Shown piece by piece: positions 12,801-23,530 of a stretch of 49,884 nucleotides of DNA; within the stretch, counting starts at the first letter, position 1; each line of letters starts with the position of its first letter. The notes below the pieces were generated by a model that did not search any database, had not been told where the DNA came from, and saw only the letters and a program-made list of their open reading frames with translations. The position numbers and the translations under genes are program-made. The stretch covers positions 1 through 49,884 of the forward strand of contig BDDC01000545.1 in NCBI GenBank assembly GCA_001662425.1, in the 5' to 3' direction. The stretch comes from Chlamydomonas sphaeroides. Lineage: Eukaryota; Chlorophyta; Chlorophyceae; Chlamydomonadales; Chlamydomonadaceae.

Positions 12801-13267
12801 CATGCTCAACAGCCTCATGTACAAGCTCAGCTACTACGAGTGAGGGCGGGAGGGGGGGCCGGGGGCAAAGAGGAAGGGCGCAGGTGACGAGGGCAGGCAG
12901 CTTCCCGGCCGGCGCTTGCCGGCCATGAGGGGCTGTGCCGCAGTGGCCGCCCCGCCCCGCCCTGCACACACCCGGTTCACAAGACGCACCCACGCCCCAT
13001 GTTCCCCCCTAACCTCTCCCACCCGTGCTCGCCCGCCCCTCCACCCCTCTCAGCTTTGCGGACGAGTCGCTCTACTCCACCGGCCAGCGCGGCGTGGACC
13101 GCGTGCGCGGCTACCAGATTGGCAAGCTCAATGTCAAGCTCAACTACTTTGAGGAGGTGTTCACCAGCCAGCACTGGATGATGCGCATCTACAGGGTGCG
13201 CGACCAGCCGCTGCGCGACCCCGTCAAGGCAGCCAAGAAGGGGAAAGCCGCCGTGCGGCGCGGGTAG
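6851..13267 (+). CDS. STT3: Oligosaccharyltransferase catalytic subunit STT3
   Basis: STT3 moves the lipid-linked oligosaccharide onto Asn of N-X-S/T sites in the ER lumen. Nineteen exons join in phase: 6851-6994, 7459-7563, 7785-7823, 8154-8186, 8495-8563, 8715-8858, 9026-9170, 9347-9524, 10120-10232, 10420-10557, 10700-10788, 10985-11076, 11300-11407, 11539-11724, 11914-11992, 12186-12317, 12422-12551, 12734-12839 and 13054-13267. The 747 residues fit the usual family size. Landmarks: EFDPYFNYR at 42-50 (metal-binding loop), WNWFDDRTWYPLGR, FDNEGVAIFAL, the SVSE motif near 344 on the long external loop, the catalytic WWDYGYQ at about 558, and DINKFLWM (the DK/MI region). Many hydrophobic helices lie between residues 10 and 510. 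A charged, Lys-rich cytosolic loop (exon 13) sits before the last helix. Paralogue A versus B was not decided. Confidence 0.97.
8883..8940. repeat. 22-nt tandem repeat in an STT3 intron
   Basis: Two exact copies of a 22-nt unit (8883-8904 and 8905-8926), beginning gggcaggggcgtcggc, are followed by a partial third copy. They lie in the intron between STT3 exons 6 and 7 and do not touch coding sequence. Confidence 0.8.
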
Positions 13268-14375
13268 TAGCGGGCGGTAGCGGGTACGAGGGGAATCTTA
13301 GATATCGTGTGGCGCGGCATGGCAGGGGAGAGAGGAGTGGGACTAGGCGCGCGCGTGCGCGGGTTCGTGGCGCGAGGGAATCGCCCGCGAGATGCATGGG
13401 TGCCGCCGTGCCGGTGCGCGGGAGGTGTGGTGCGGCCTGCAGGGGGCGGGCGCGCGGGCGCTCAGGGGGTGATCATCACGCGGCTGCGAAGCCGCGCCGT
13501 GCTGCAGCGCAGTGGCAGCTGCTGTAAGTGAAACCGGACCACCGCCTGCAGGGGGTCCTGCCCCCACCGGCTCCGTGGCCATGCGGCGCAGCAGTGCAGC
13601 TGAAAGCCACGTGCACGCGTCCCGAGGACGAGGGGCAGCGCGCGTTGACCCGTATGCGTTGCTGCGTCCACTGGTGGTACCCACTGAAGGCTGCGTCGGC
13701 TCCAGCGCATCGCTGTGCTCTGTCCTGGGTTACCTGGCGCAGTTAGCGCCGCAACGCTGGGTCCCCGGGTCCCTCCAGGACATCAAAGATGTGCCAGGGT
13801 GTGCCTGCAGAAGAGCAGAACATTACAGGACGCCGGCTGTCGCCGCCCGCCCGCCTTCACACGCCGCCCCCCAGACACCCCGCACAGCCCCACTGTCCCA
13901 CACGAGCCTGCCCGCAACATGATGCAGCCCGGCCGTCGCAGGCCGATGCGCGGACTCATTTGCGCACCCCGGCCGACCCCGGGGACAGACTAGCCACAAC
14001 ACATACTAGGAAATCCCAACAGAGGCTGACCACCTGCCTGGAAGGGGGCGCGACTCGTTCGCGGCGCACTCGCTAAATCCCAAGCCAATTGCCACCGCTT
14101 CGTGCCACCCGACGCTTCGTTAGCCCCGCCTCACACTCGTCCGTGCCGTTATCGACTCGAGGCCGCGGCACACCAGCCGCCTCCCTCAGCAACTGCCACC
14201 CGCACGCCTACCCTGCCGGCGCGTGAACGCTCGTGCGAGCAACAACGCGCGCCGCTGCCTGGCGGGCCGCCGCCCCTCATGGCGCCCCTCGTGGCGCTCG
14301 TCCTCGTGGCGCCGCCCCTTACTGGGCGTCCACCTGCCCAGAGGAAACATGGCGGAGGGGAGGAGGCCACAACAA
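13268..14375. other. Intergenic region between convergent genes
   Basis: STT3 (plus) and Rab GDI (minus) end towards each other across this stretch, which should hold both 3' UTRs. A TGTAA signal for STT3 is at 13523-13527. No coding exon or RNA gene is recognised. Confidence 0.5.
13523..13527 (+). other. TGTAA polyadenylation signal (STT3)
   Basis: TGTAA lies 256 nt after the STT3 stop codon, in the usual range for this group. Confidence 0.55.
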
Positions 14376-17300
14376 CTAGTGAGTGCGCTAGGTAAGATCG
14401 CACGGTGGCCAGTCAGGGCAGCTGCAGCCCGCGCACGGCGCCTTCAGGGCACCGCAACAGCCGCGGCACGCGCCTCCCCTGCTCCTCGCCGCACGGTCCC
14501 TGGCCCTCTCCCAGTCCCTGCCCCTCCCGCGGCCCCTCGGCTCACGTTGGCGGGCTCCTTGGCGGTGAGGTCCAACTCCTTGCCGGTGATGCGGCGGTAC
14601 ATGTCCAGCACGTCGTCCACCGTGGTCTCGAAGTGCGTGGTGGGGTCGTAGCCCTTGGAGATGTAGGCCTTGTCCCTGGCAAGAAGGGGGAGGGGCAGGG
14701 CGGGAGGGATGGCGGCTGAGGGGGTGTGCAGGCCAGGGCGGCGGGCGGTGAGCAGTGAGCAGCGCCCCAAGGCGGCACGTGCGCTGCGGGCAGCGCTGCG
14801 GGTGCGCCGTTGGGGCGGATGGCTACGCGCATCTATGCGGGCCCAGTTCTGGAGCTGGGCAGCCCTTGGCCCCTGCCTCGGCCCCCATCGTCTCATCTGC
14901 ACGTCGCCTCCCTCCCTTCCTTTTCTCCCTTTCCTCCCTCCCTGCCCCCCCGGCCTTACTTGGCTCCGTCCTCCAGCGGCTCGCACACGTCCCGCACCTC
15001 GATGAACTTCTCGTCCACCGGGCCCAGCAGCGCCAGGCCCGCGGACAGCTCGGCCTGCCGGGGACAGGGCCGCGGCGGGCGGGCGTGATGCGGAGCCGAT
15101 GGTGGAGCGAGGGAGCCGGCCCCTGCTGGGTCCCACTGGCGTGACCCCATACCCGTGTTTTTTCCCCTCCCACTCCACTGCCACCCCGCCACCGCGGCCC
15201 CGCAGCCCCACCTCGGGGTTGGAGGTCTCCATGGTGGTGCTCACGAAGGCAATCCACTTGTCTGGGGACGTGCAAGGGGGTGGGCGGGCGGGTTGCTTAA
15301 TTCACTGGGTAAGCATATGTGGCAAGGTGGGCTGCACTCCGCTGCCACCAGGGTCCGGCCGCCGTTGCGCCATGCACCGTACCGGCAGGCCTCCGCCGCC
15401 CCACCTTTGCTGCACACGTTGTGTGCGTAGGAGCAGCAGAAGACGTACATGTCCGACTTGCGGCCGGTCTGCTTCTGCGGCAGGATGATCTGCACGCTGT
15501 GCGCGTTGTCGGTGTTGGGGATGGGGTGGCTCTGGGGGCGATGCGGGCGGCGGGCGCAGGAGAGGCTGGGCCGACCGGGGCTACAGCAGCGGGCTTGTGC
15601 ACCTGTGAAGGACCCTGCTGAGGCGGCCTTCCGTTCAGGGAGCAACCGCTGCCAAGCAAGGGCCCAGCCCACCATCTAAACGTCGCTAGCCCTCTTGCCA
15701 AGTCGCAGCAGCCGCACCTCCCCCTCATGCCCTGGACGCCCTCAGCTGATCTCTACCACGAAAGCTGCGCCCTACAGGCTGCCCCCGCGATGCCTCATGG
15801 CGCCAATCCCGCCCCCCTGCCCCATTAACCCCTCTCCCTCTCCCCCTCACCATGATGGCGATGGCACGCACAACCTTGCTGACCACCTTGACCTTGCCGG
15901 GGAAGTAGCTGGGGTCGCCCACCACCAGCTTGGCGCGGGCCACGTCGGCTGGCAAGGAGGGGTGGGAGGGAGGGGTGCAGCAACACACGGCGTGAGCGAG
16001 GTGCTGCGCTGCGCCCCCTGTCCGGAAGCTCGTCGCATGGGCCCAAGCCCCGCCGGTCGCCTGTACACCCTCGGCCCCTCCCCTCCCATCGCCCGCCGCC
16101 CCTCGCCCCCACCTCCGTTCTTGATGCCCACCGCCACGCCGTTCTCGTACAGCACCTCCACGCCCGGCTGGTTGAGCATGTAGGTGCCGCCGTACACGGC
16201 AGACAGACGCGCAAAGGCCTGGGCAGGGGCAGCGGCAGGAAGAGGATGGTAAGGCGTCCGACAGCAAGCTGAGCGCGGCCCCACCATGCCACCAGCACCA
16301 GCCACGACCGCCCACTGGAGTGCCGCGTGCGGTCCGCAGCCAGGGTCCTGCGGCCCGTGCGGCGCCTGCCTGCCCGCCTTGCCCTCCCTGGCGGTCCACG
16401 CTCCCCATGCCGCGCCCCCGCGCCCCTCACGGCCGCTCACCTGCGGCAGCTCGCCCAGGCCGTAGCGGGGGTACAGGTAGGGCGAGTTGAGGCCGTCGTA
16501 CCTGGCAGGCGGGAGAGGGGCCGGAGGGAGGCGGATGTAAGGAAAGGGGGAGGGTCGCGAAAGGGTCGTGAGGCATTGTTGGTCCGTGCCTGGCCCGTGG
16601 TCCCCGGGAGTCAGGGTACCCCACCTGAACAGCGACTCGTGGTAAAGCTTGATGCGCATCACCGTGGGCAGGGCGGGCTGGTTGATGTAGTTGTCGTCGC
16701 GCTGGGCAGCAGGGGCGGAGGACGGGCGGGGCCGATGGGAGGCAGGGGCCAAGGGGCGTCTACGGGTGCATGGACGCGAGGCGGTCAGATTGTGGGGGCG
16801 GACAGCAGCCGTACCAGTCCAGGTCGCGCTCAGCTCCTGCACTCCGCCCCCAACACTCCCCTCCCCCGGCCCCCCGCCCTCACGTGCAGCGCCAGCGCGT
16901 GCCCGATGAAGTCCTGCGTGTCCTCGGTGAGGTCGTAGTGCTTGTACAGGTCGGCCATGGTCATGCGGCGCAGGTCCAGACCCTTGTGGGTCTTGGGGTC
17001 AGACTCTTCGTAGTCCTGGACGTAGCTGGGGCGCGGGGGAGCGGGGGGGGGGAGTGGGGCACAGGGACAGGGAGAAGCGTGGTCGAGCTGGATGCCGGTA
17101 CAGAGGCAGTAGGTCCAAGCAAGGGGTGCTGGCAGCCGCCCAGCCCGGAGCCCTGCATTGGGCCTGCGCTCACAGGAAGAAGTTCCGTGCGCGGCGCTTC
17201 TCGAACAGGCCCATGAGCGGCGAGCGCAGCGCCTCGGCGTCGTTGGCTGGCACCTTGTGGACCTTGCCCTTCTGCAGCACGTAGGATCCATCCACGGCCT

Positions 17301-18159
17301 GGGACCGGACGAGTGGGGGAGGGGCAGGAAGAGGGGAGGGCGGAAGGGGTCAGCGCAGCAGGGAGGCAGGGTGCAGCGCTGATGCCAGGTAGCAAAGCCA
17401 GTGAGGCCCGGGGCTTAGGGGTACCGGCGGGTGGGTGTGCCGGCTGATGCGGGCGCTGGAGCTAGACTTGACTGTGCTGCTATGGCCCTACGCCCTTGCT
17501 GCCTTGCAAGGCGCCCGCCGCCATGTTCAACGTCGCCTGCCCGAGCCCCCGCCTCCGTTGCACTTTCAATCCTACCGCACCTTGAACTCCAGGTACTTGA
17601 CGACGTCCGTGTGCAGCAGCACGCGCACCAGCTGGCCGTTGGCCATCATGAACTTGGGCACCATGTCCACGTTATAGTCACGGGAGGCGCCCAGAGAAGC
17701 GGGGGCAGCAGCGCCGCCACGGAAGCGCTCGTACAGCTGGCGTGCGGAGCGGAGGAGCAGAGGGGGAGGGGGAAGGGGGATGTCGGCCTGGTGCACCGCC
17801 TCAGCAGGCAAGCGGAGGTCGCTGGCGCTGGGAGAGGACAAAGCTGAGGTTACAGAGCCATGCTGGATGCGGATGGCGCTGCCCTGCGCAAGCGTGAACT
17901 CGGGGCATTGCAGCGCAACATGTCGCCACGCACCTGCACAAGGCTGAGCGACGCCGACTCTCCGCCATAGTAGTTGTTGCGGTCGACATGCAGAACCTGA
18001 CCATACACACCGAGGAGGGCAGTAGCGACCTCAGCGCGTGACAGGGCTTCGCGAGTGCGGAGCCCGGCTGACCTTCTTCTTGTCCACCGACAGCAGGCCG
18101 CTGATGATGCACTCCTTCAGGCCCGTGCCCAGCACGATAGCGTCATACTCCTCGTTCAT
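14376..18159 (-). CDS. GDI1: Rab GDP-dissociation inhibitor
   Basis: Rab GDI extracts GDP-bound prenylated Rab GTPases from membranes and returns them to donor membranes. Thirteen solid exons run from the ATG at 18159: 18159-18073, 17996-17934, 17736-17581, 17298-17174, 17025-16884, 16701-16625, 16501-16441, 16218-16113, 15948-15851, 15531-15405, 15261-15212, 15054-14960 and 14675-14546. They give 439 residues, very close to the usual 445. Landmarks: MNEEYDAIVLGTGLKECI (dinucleotide fold), VDRNNYYGGESASL, RDYNVDMVPKFMMANGQLV, RYGLGELPQ with AFARLSAVYGGTYMLN, and KGYDPTTHFETTVDDV near the end. The 3' end is uncertain. A GTGAGC donor after 14546 and an acceptor at 14388-14389 give a tiny last exon Arg-Thr-His-stop ending at 14376. 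Read-through would instead add 33 Gly/Ala/Arg-rich residues and stop at 14444. The spliced form fits the family length better. Confidence 0.96.
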
Positions 18160-18537
18160 GGTTGGGGCGGACGCGTAAGATCGCGCTCAGGGTCACAACG
18201 CTCGTGTCGAATCAGCACCAGCAGGTCCTACAAGAAACTTATATGGCAGCGGTGCTGTACCAAGATGGATAGGCGTGTCGCTGGCGTTGGCAGCGATTGG
18301 AAGCCTATTCTGCCGATGAATGATGAACGCCCCAAACCGCCAAACGCACCTCATTCCAAGACTACTAACGTAGTCACCAACACAGAACTGCTGACACGCA
18401 ACGCCGTGCACTAGCAAGCTCAGCGGAAGTGCGCTCTTTGACTCGCCCACCTCTCAACGCCGCGCGTACTACGCCAAGACCAGCTGTAAAAAGGGCAGTA
18501 GCGGCAGCTGCAGTACTGGCGCTGAGCCCGGGGGCCG
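18160..18537. promoter_or_regulatory. Divergent promoter region, Rab GDI / FNBP4-like
   Basis: Only 378 nt separate the two divergent start codons, so a shared promoter is likely. On the minus strand TATAAG at 18243-18238 lies about 80 nt before the Rab GDI ATG. No equally clear TATA box was seen for the plus-strand gene. Confidence 0.5.
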
Positions 18538-21500
18538 ATGAAGCGGTCGGGCCAGTTCGCTAAGAAGACCCGCTTCGCGCAAGAGGACGACGATGGCGAG
18601 CCTGAGGAGCCGCCTGATCCAATTTTGGCTGCCATGGAGGCAAAAAAGCGGCGCGTGGCGGAGGGAGCTCGGCCTGGGCGTGTCGACAGCGCCCCAGGTG
18701 CGCCGGCCGCCGTCAGCCCCAGGCCACTGCCCTCTGTCCGTTGCACCTCCGTACGGGCTGCTTATCCGTCGTATCGTTCTGTACGCAGACCTGCATGCCG
18801 AGGAGTCAGCAATGGCCGCTGCCGGGGTCCCCTTCATCGTGACGAGCACCACCATCACCCGCGTGCCCCGACAGCGCCCGCCGCAGCCACTGGCGCCTGC
18901 GGCGGCCGGCCCGCGCCCGGCCTGTACCACTCCCCCGCCAGCCGCAGCAGCTAGCGATGCAGATGAAGATCCTGAGGGGGGCGGCCTCGCTGCGTTGCTT
19001 GGCTATGGGTGAGGCGCGCGAGGTCACGCTCTTGCGGGGGTTACAACGTTTCGTACCTGTACACAAATACACCGGTACTCGAACATTCATGAGCCCGAGT
19101 CTTGGCATCTGATGTTGCTGCAGGGACGCCGAGGCGTCGTCGGATGAGGACGAACCGGGCAGCGGCGGCGCGGCAGCAAAGCCCTCCTCCTCGCCGCTGC
19201 CGCCAGGCGGCGCCGCCGGGCCAGTGGACAGCAAAGCGCCCGCCGGCGGCGCCCCTGGAGCTTCCAGCTCTGCTGCCGCGGCGGCTGGCTCGCGCAAGGG
19301 CACTGGCTCGGGCCCCGGGGCAGTTGACGCGATGGACGACCAGGTGGGCGCGCAGGGGTTACTCGCGACATGCACGCAGGGCGTCCGCAGCGGGTGCATA
19401 AGGCGGCATGCTCGGTCCACGCCGTGCGTGGGCGCCGAAGCCCGCCATGCATGACCCGCCGTCGGGCCTCTGCCCCTTGCTCCTGCCCGCCGTCCCTCCA
19501 GCTGGCCGACTTCATGCAGGAGCTGGAGGCCAGCGGGCTGCTGGGCGAGGACCAGCAGCCGGGGCCCGAGCAGCAGCCGGCAGCCGCGCAGCAGCCGGGC
19601 GAGGCGGCAGCGGACGTCGCGGCGGGGCCGGGGAACGACACGGGCGCGGAGCAGGAGATGCTGGGGCACCTGGTGCAAGCGCCCGAGTGGTGCAAGTGCC
19701 TGGACACGGGCTCGGCCAAGATCTACTACTGGAACCTGGCCTCGGGCGAGGTGGCTTGGGAGCCGCCGGGCGGGGCTGACCCAGACCTGCTGCTGCCGCC
19801 GGAGCCCGCCGCGGAGGCGGCTGAGGGCGGTGGGGCACGGGCCGAGTCGGGGGCAGCGGAGGCAGATCGCGAAGCGGCGGCGGTGAGGGAGCGGGCGGCC
19901 GATGGTGCCACGAAAGAGGAGGCGGAGCCGAGCCGGTCTGCGGCGACAGGTGACGGGACATCTGCCGGCGGCGAGGCGCAGGAGCAGCAGCCGGCGGACG
20001 CCATGGAGTTGGACGCTGGGGCCCGGTCAGAGGCTGCCGACGGCGCCGCCGGCCGAGGGGCCGGCATTGCGGCAGACGCCGCCGCCCCAGCCTCTGCCGA
20101 GGACCCCGCAGCGGTGGAGCGGCAGCAGGCCGACGGTGCCGCCGCAGCTGATGAAGCCGCCGCCAAGGCGGCGGGGGCCAGCGGCAGCGGCGGGGAGGAG
20201 GACGAGGTGGCTGGCGAGCTGCTGCGCGCTCTGACGGGGCTGCTGCTGCGGCCGCCACAGCCGCACGTGGCGTCCGTGGTGGCGGCGGCCGAGGAGGAGG
20301 CGCTGGCGGCGGCGGGGGCGCTGCTGAAGGTGAGGCGCCGCATGCTAGGGCGAGGTGTTGGGCGCGGGGGTAACCACGTGCGTGCCACTCCCACCTGTGA
20401 GGGCGCGCCGCCGAGCTCATGCGTCGCCGCCCTCCCGACCTCCTACTGCCCTCCCCACTCGCTAGGGTCTGCCCCCGCTGGTGCGTCTGGCGGTGGAGGC
20501 TGCGGCCGCTGCGGCCGACTACCGGGCCCTGGCGGCGCGCCAGGCGGCGGCCGCGGCCTCGGGGCAGCCGGGCGAGGCGGTGTCGTGGCCGACGCTTGAG
20601 CGGCACTGGGTGGCCAAGGCACGGAGGCTGCTGGAGGAGCTGCCGGCGGTGGGTCGCCGGCGAGGGCTGCGACGATGGGGCGCCTGCGGCGCAGGGCCGG
20701 GTTAGAGGAGTCGCAAGCACGTGGCGCACGGGGCTACGGCAGGGCAATGCATGGAGTGGGGTAGGGCTGGGCGGTTGACCACGGGGTTGCGCAGCGATGA
20801 GCCTCGGCTCTCGCCTGTCGCCCGCAGGCTGCGGCGGACGCCAAGCACCTGCTGGAGGGGCAGGGCCCCGAGGCGGCGGCGGCGACGGCGCCCCAGCAGC
20901 GGCCCGCGGCGGCAGCTGCTACGACGGCGCGCGACAGCGGCGCCGCGGCTGCGGCGGACGCGGCTGGGGAGGAGGGGCCCGTCGCGGGCGATATGGAGGA
21001 GGGTGAGCTGCCCGAGGAAGCGTCAGAGCCGGAAGATGAGCTGCCGGGGACGGGCGCTGCAGCGCGCGCGCACGATTCGAGCGCGCTCGCGGAGCGGACA
21101 GCAGCCGGAGCGGAGGTGAGCCAGCCGGCGGAGGCTGCTGGCGCGGAATCGCCGCCGGCCGAGGAGCCGCCGCCGCTGCCACAGTTGCCACCCCTTCCGG
21201 GCGCCGGCGAGCCCATTCCGCCGCCGCCGGCGTCTCCGCCGCCGCCGCTGCCTGAGGCGCCGCTGCCGGCGGAGCCGCCGCCGCCGCTGCCACCCGCTCC
21301 CGCTGTCGGCTCCGAGGGCGAGAGCGACGATATGATGATCGATGAAGGCGACGACGACGACACGGCGGCCCCGCCGCCGCCGCCGCTGCCGCCCGGCGAC
21401 GGCTCGGCCGCGCCGGCACTCCCACCGGGCTTCGAGTCGGCTGCAGCCGCTTACCACGGCTCGTATGGCAGCACACCGTACGACACTTATATGAGCCACG

Positions 21501-23530
21501 TGTACGGATACGCGTACGGCATGCCGCCGCCGCCCGCTAGCACGCCGGCCGGGTACGAGGCCCTGCAGTTCGTCAACCAGTACTTTGGCATGGGCACGTC
21601 CGGGCCGCCTGCCGAGCATGGCGCCTCCGCCGCCGAGGGCGCGGCAGCAGCGGCCCCGAGCGCCAAGCGCAAGGAGTACCACGGGCAGGCCGTCCGCAGT
21701 GCGGCCGCGCCGACCGAGCACGAGCCGCCGCCCGAGCCGCCGCCGGGCCGCAGAAGCTTATCGCCCACCCCGCCGCCGCTCGACCTGCTCGCCAAGCCCT
21801 CCGCGGCGCTGGCTGCGGCGGCCGCGGCGGCGATGGCGCCCGCCGCCGCCAAGCGCAAGGCGGGGGGGACCGCTGCTGCGGCCGCGGCCGCCGCGGGCTC
21901 CAAGCGCGGCGCCAAGGGCCTGGGCGGCAAGGTGGGCGCTATGGTGCAGCACTGGGGAGCGGTGGCGCGGAAGCTGGAGGCGGAGGAGGAGGCCGAGGCG
22001 CGCAAGGTGAGGGTCACGGGGCACAGGGCCGTGGAGCGGCGGAGCAGCGCCGGGTTGGGGTTGGGGTGGGGGCCGCCCCATTTCCTTCCCTGTTAATCTC
22101 CTACGGTACTCCCTGTCACTTCCATCTGGCACCTCGTGTCCGGAAGTTACAACCCTTGCGATCCTCCGCTGCGCGCCAGGTTGCGGAGGCGGAGGACCCC
22201 GAGGCCCAGGAGCGCAAGCGGCTGGCGGAGCTGGAGAGGTGGAAGTGGGAGCAGCAGGTCACGGGAGCCGGCACCGTGAACGCCAACTTTGCGGTAGGGC
22301 CGGAAAGGCATCGGCGAAGCACCTGACCGTATCAGCGCGGGGGGTTGTTACCGCCAGGTAGCAAGGGGATGATGTTTGTGTCAGGGTGGTGAGCAGTGCT
22401 GCTTGGGGCACACACTAGATATCCTTGCTTGCCTGTTACGCACGACCAACGCGCCAACACCCCTCGAAGTGGTGTCGCGTGTTACCTTTTTATTTTCCAT
22501 GAGTGTGAAACACAAACGCCACCCCGCCCCTCAGCCATTGGGCGACTGGCGCTCCCGCTTTCCCAAGATGGCCGCCGGCAGCGACGGCGCGGCGGCGGGC
22601 GGCGCCGGCGCGGCAGGCCCCAAAAAAGACAAAAAGGAAAAGAAGGAAAAGAAGGAGAAGAAGGAAAAGAAGGAGAAGAAAGAAAAGGACAAGGACAAGA
22701 AGGCGGCCGCCGGGTCGGCGGCAGCCGCCACGGCTGGCGCTGGCGTCGCGGCTGCCTCGACGGTGCTCAACTGCAGGACGCGGCCCGACCTGGACGCCCT
22801 GTCGGCGGGGCTGCCCGAGGGCTGGCGGGCAATGTGGGACAAGACCACCGGCGACGTGTACTATGGCAACCTGGCCACAAAGGTAGGTCGGGGCTGGGGC
22901 AGGGACGAACGCACGGGGCGTGGGGCACGCGCGTGAGAGACGCGCGGGCACAAGGTCGCCAGCTGGCGAGCGTGCACCGTTGCGGTGGCGGTCGAAGGGG
23001 ACGCCGCAGCGCATGTCGGGGATGGATGGCCGCACGTCACGGATGACCCTGGAGCGCTGGCTGCGAATCCATGGGTTACCTCGCCAGCGGTGGCCCGCAC
23101 GGGCTTCACGTCGTTCCCCCGGGAGTGTACTGCTCTGCACGGCGCCGCTGCACACGGCGCCGCGCCGTGCCGCTGCCGTGCCCTCGACGCGAGCTGTCTG
23201 CCGGCCATGCGGCATTGAGGAGGGCATGCGGCCGCCGGCGCGTCTCCGCCGGCGGAGACGAACCAGGTGAGTGGAGGTCAGGTGAGTGCAGGCTCGCGGC
23301 CGTGTGTGCTGCCAGGCCACCAGGTGGTGCCTGACGAGACAGGAAGCTGGCGGCACCCCTGCTGCGCCGCGGCCGCCGCCAGGGCGCTGCCGGGTGCGCC
23401 CTGACCCCGTCAGCCGCGCCCTGCCTGACCGTCTTCCCGCCCTGGCCCTTGCCCCTCCCTTGCCTGGCCGGCATTTGCTCGCCTTCCCTGTTCCGCTTGG
23501 CAGGAGACGCGCTGGATCCGGCCCAGCTGA
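18538..23530 (+). CDS. FNBP4-like protein with two WW domains
   Basis: WW domains bind proline-rich ligands; animal FNBP4 is a nuclear protein linked to formins and splicing factors. Nine exons join in phase: 18538-18697, 18789-19008, 19124-19343, 19502-20329, 20466-20648, 20828-22006, 22180-22293, 22535-22882 and 23504-23530, giving 1092 residues. Landmarks: an N-terminal MKRSGQFAKKTRF; a GLAALLGYG then Ser/Asp/Glu-rich segment; WW1 at about 261-292 (PEWCKCLDTG, IYYWN, EVAWEPP); long Ala/Pro-rich spacers with polyproline around residues 600-690; a charged helix (ERKRLAELERWKWEQQ) followed by GDWRSRF, as in FNBP4; a Lys/Glu run near 1000; and WW2 at 1061-1092 (LPEGWRAMWDKTTGDVYYGN, then ETRWIRPS-stop). 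WW2 is completed by a 27-nt last exon. In animal FNBP4 the second WW is internal, whereas here it is the extreme C terminus. Confidence 0.87.
22621..22705 (+). repeat. AAGAAGGA-type purine repeat coding a Lys/Glu run
   Basis: A purine-only tract of repeated aagaaggaaaag units inside exon 8 of the FNBP4-like gene encodes a Lys/Glu run of about 25 residues. It stands out sharply from the GC-rich surroundings and is a likely site of length variation. Confidence 0.75.

Noticed and set aside
6851..18159. A functional gene cluster for secretion (STT3 next to Rab GDI)
   Set aside because: The genes are convergent, separately promoted and housekeeping in nature; adjacency alone is weak evidence in an algal nuclear genome.
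19512..20747. 411-codon minus-strand open frame opposite the FNBP4-like gene
   Set aside because: It is the antisense shadow of the WW1 exon, with only Pro/Arg-rich content.
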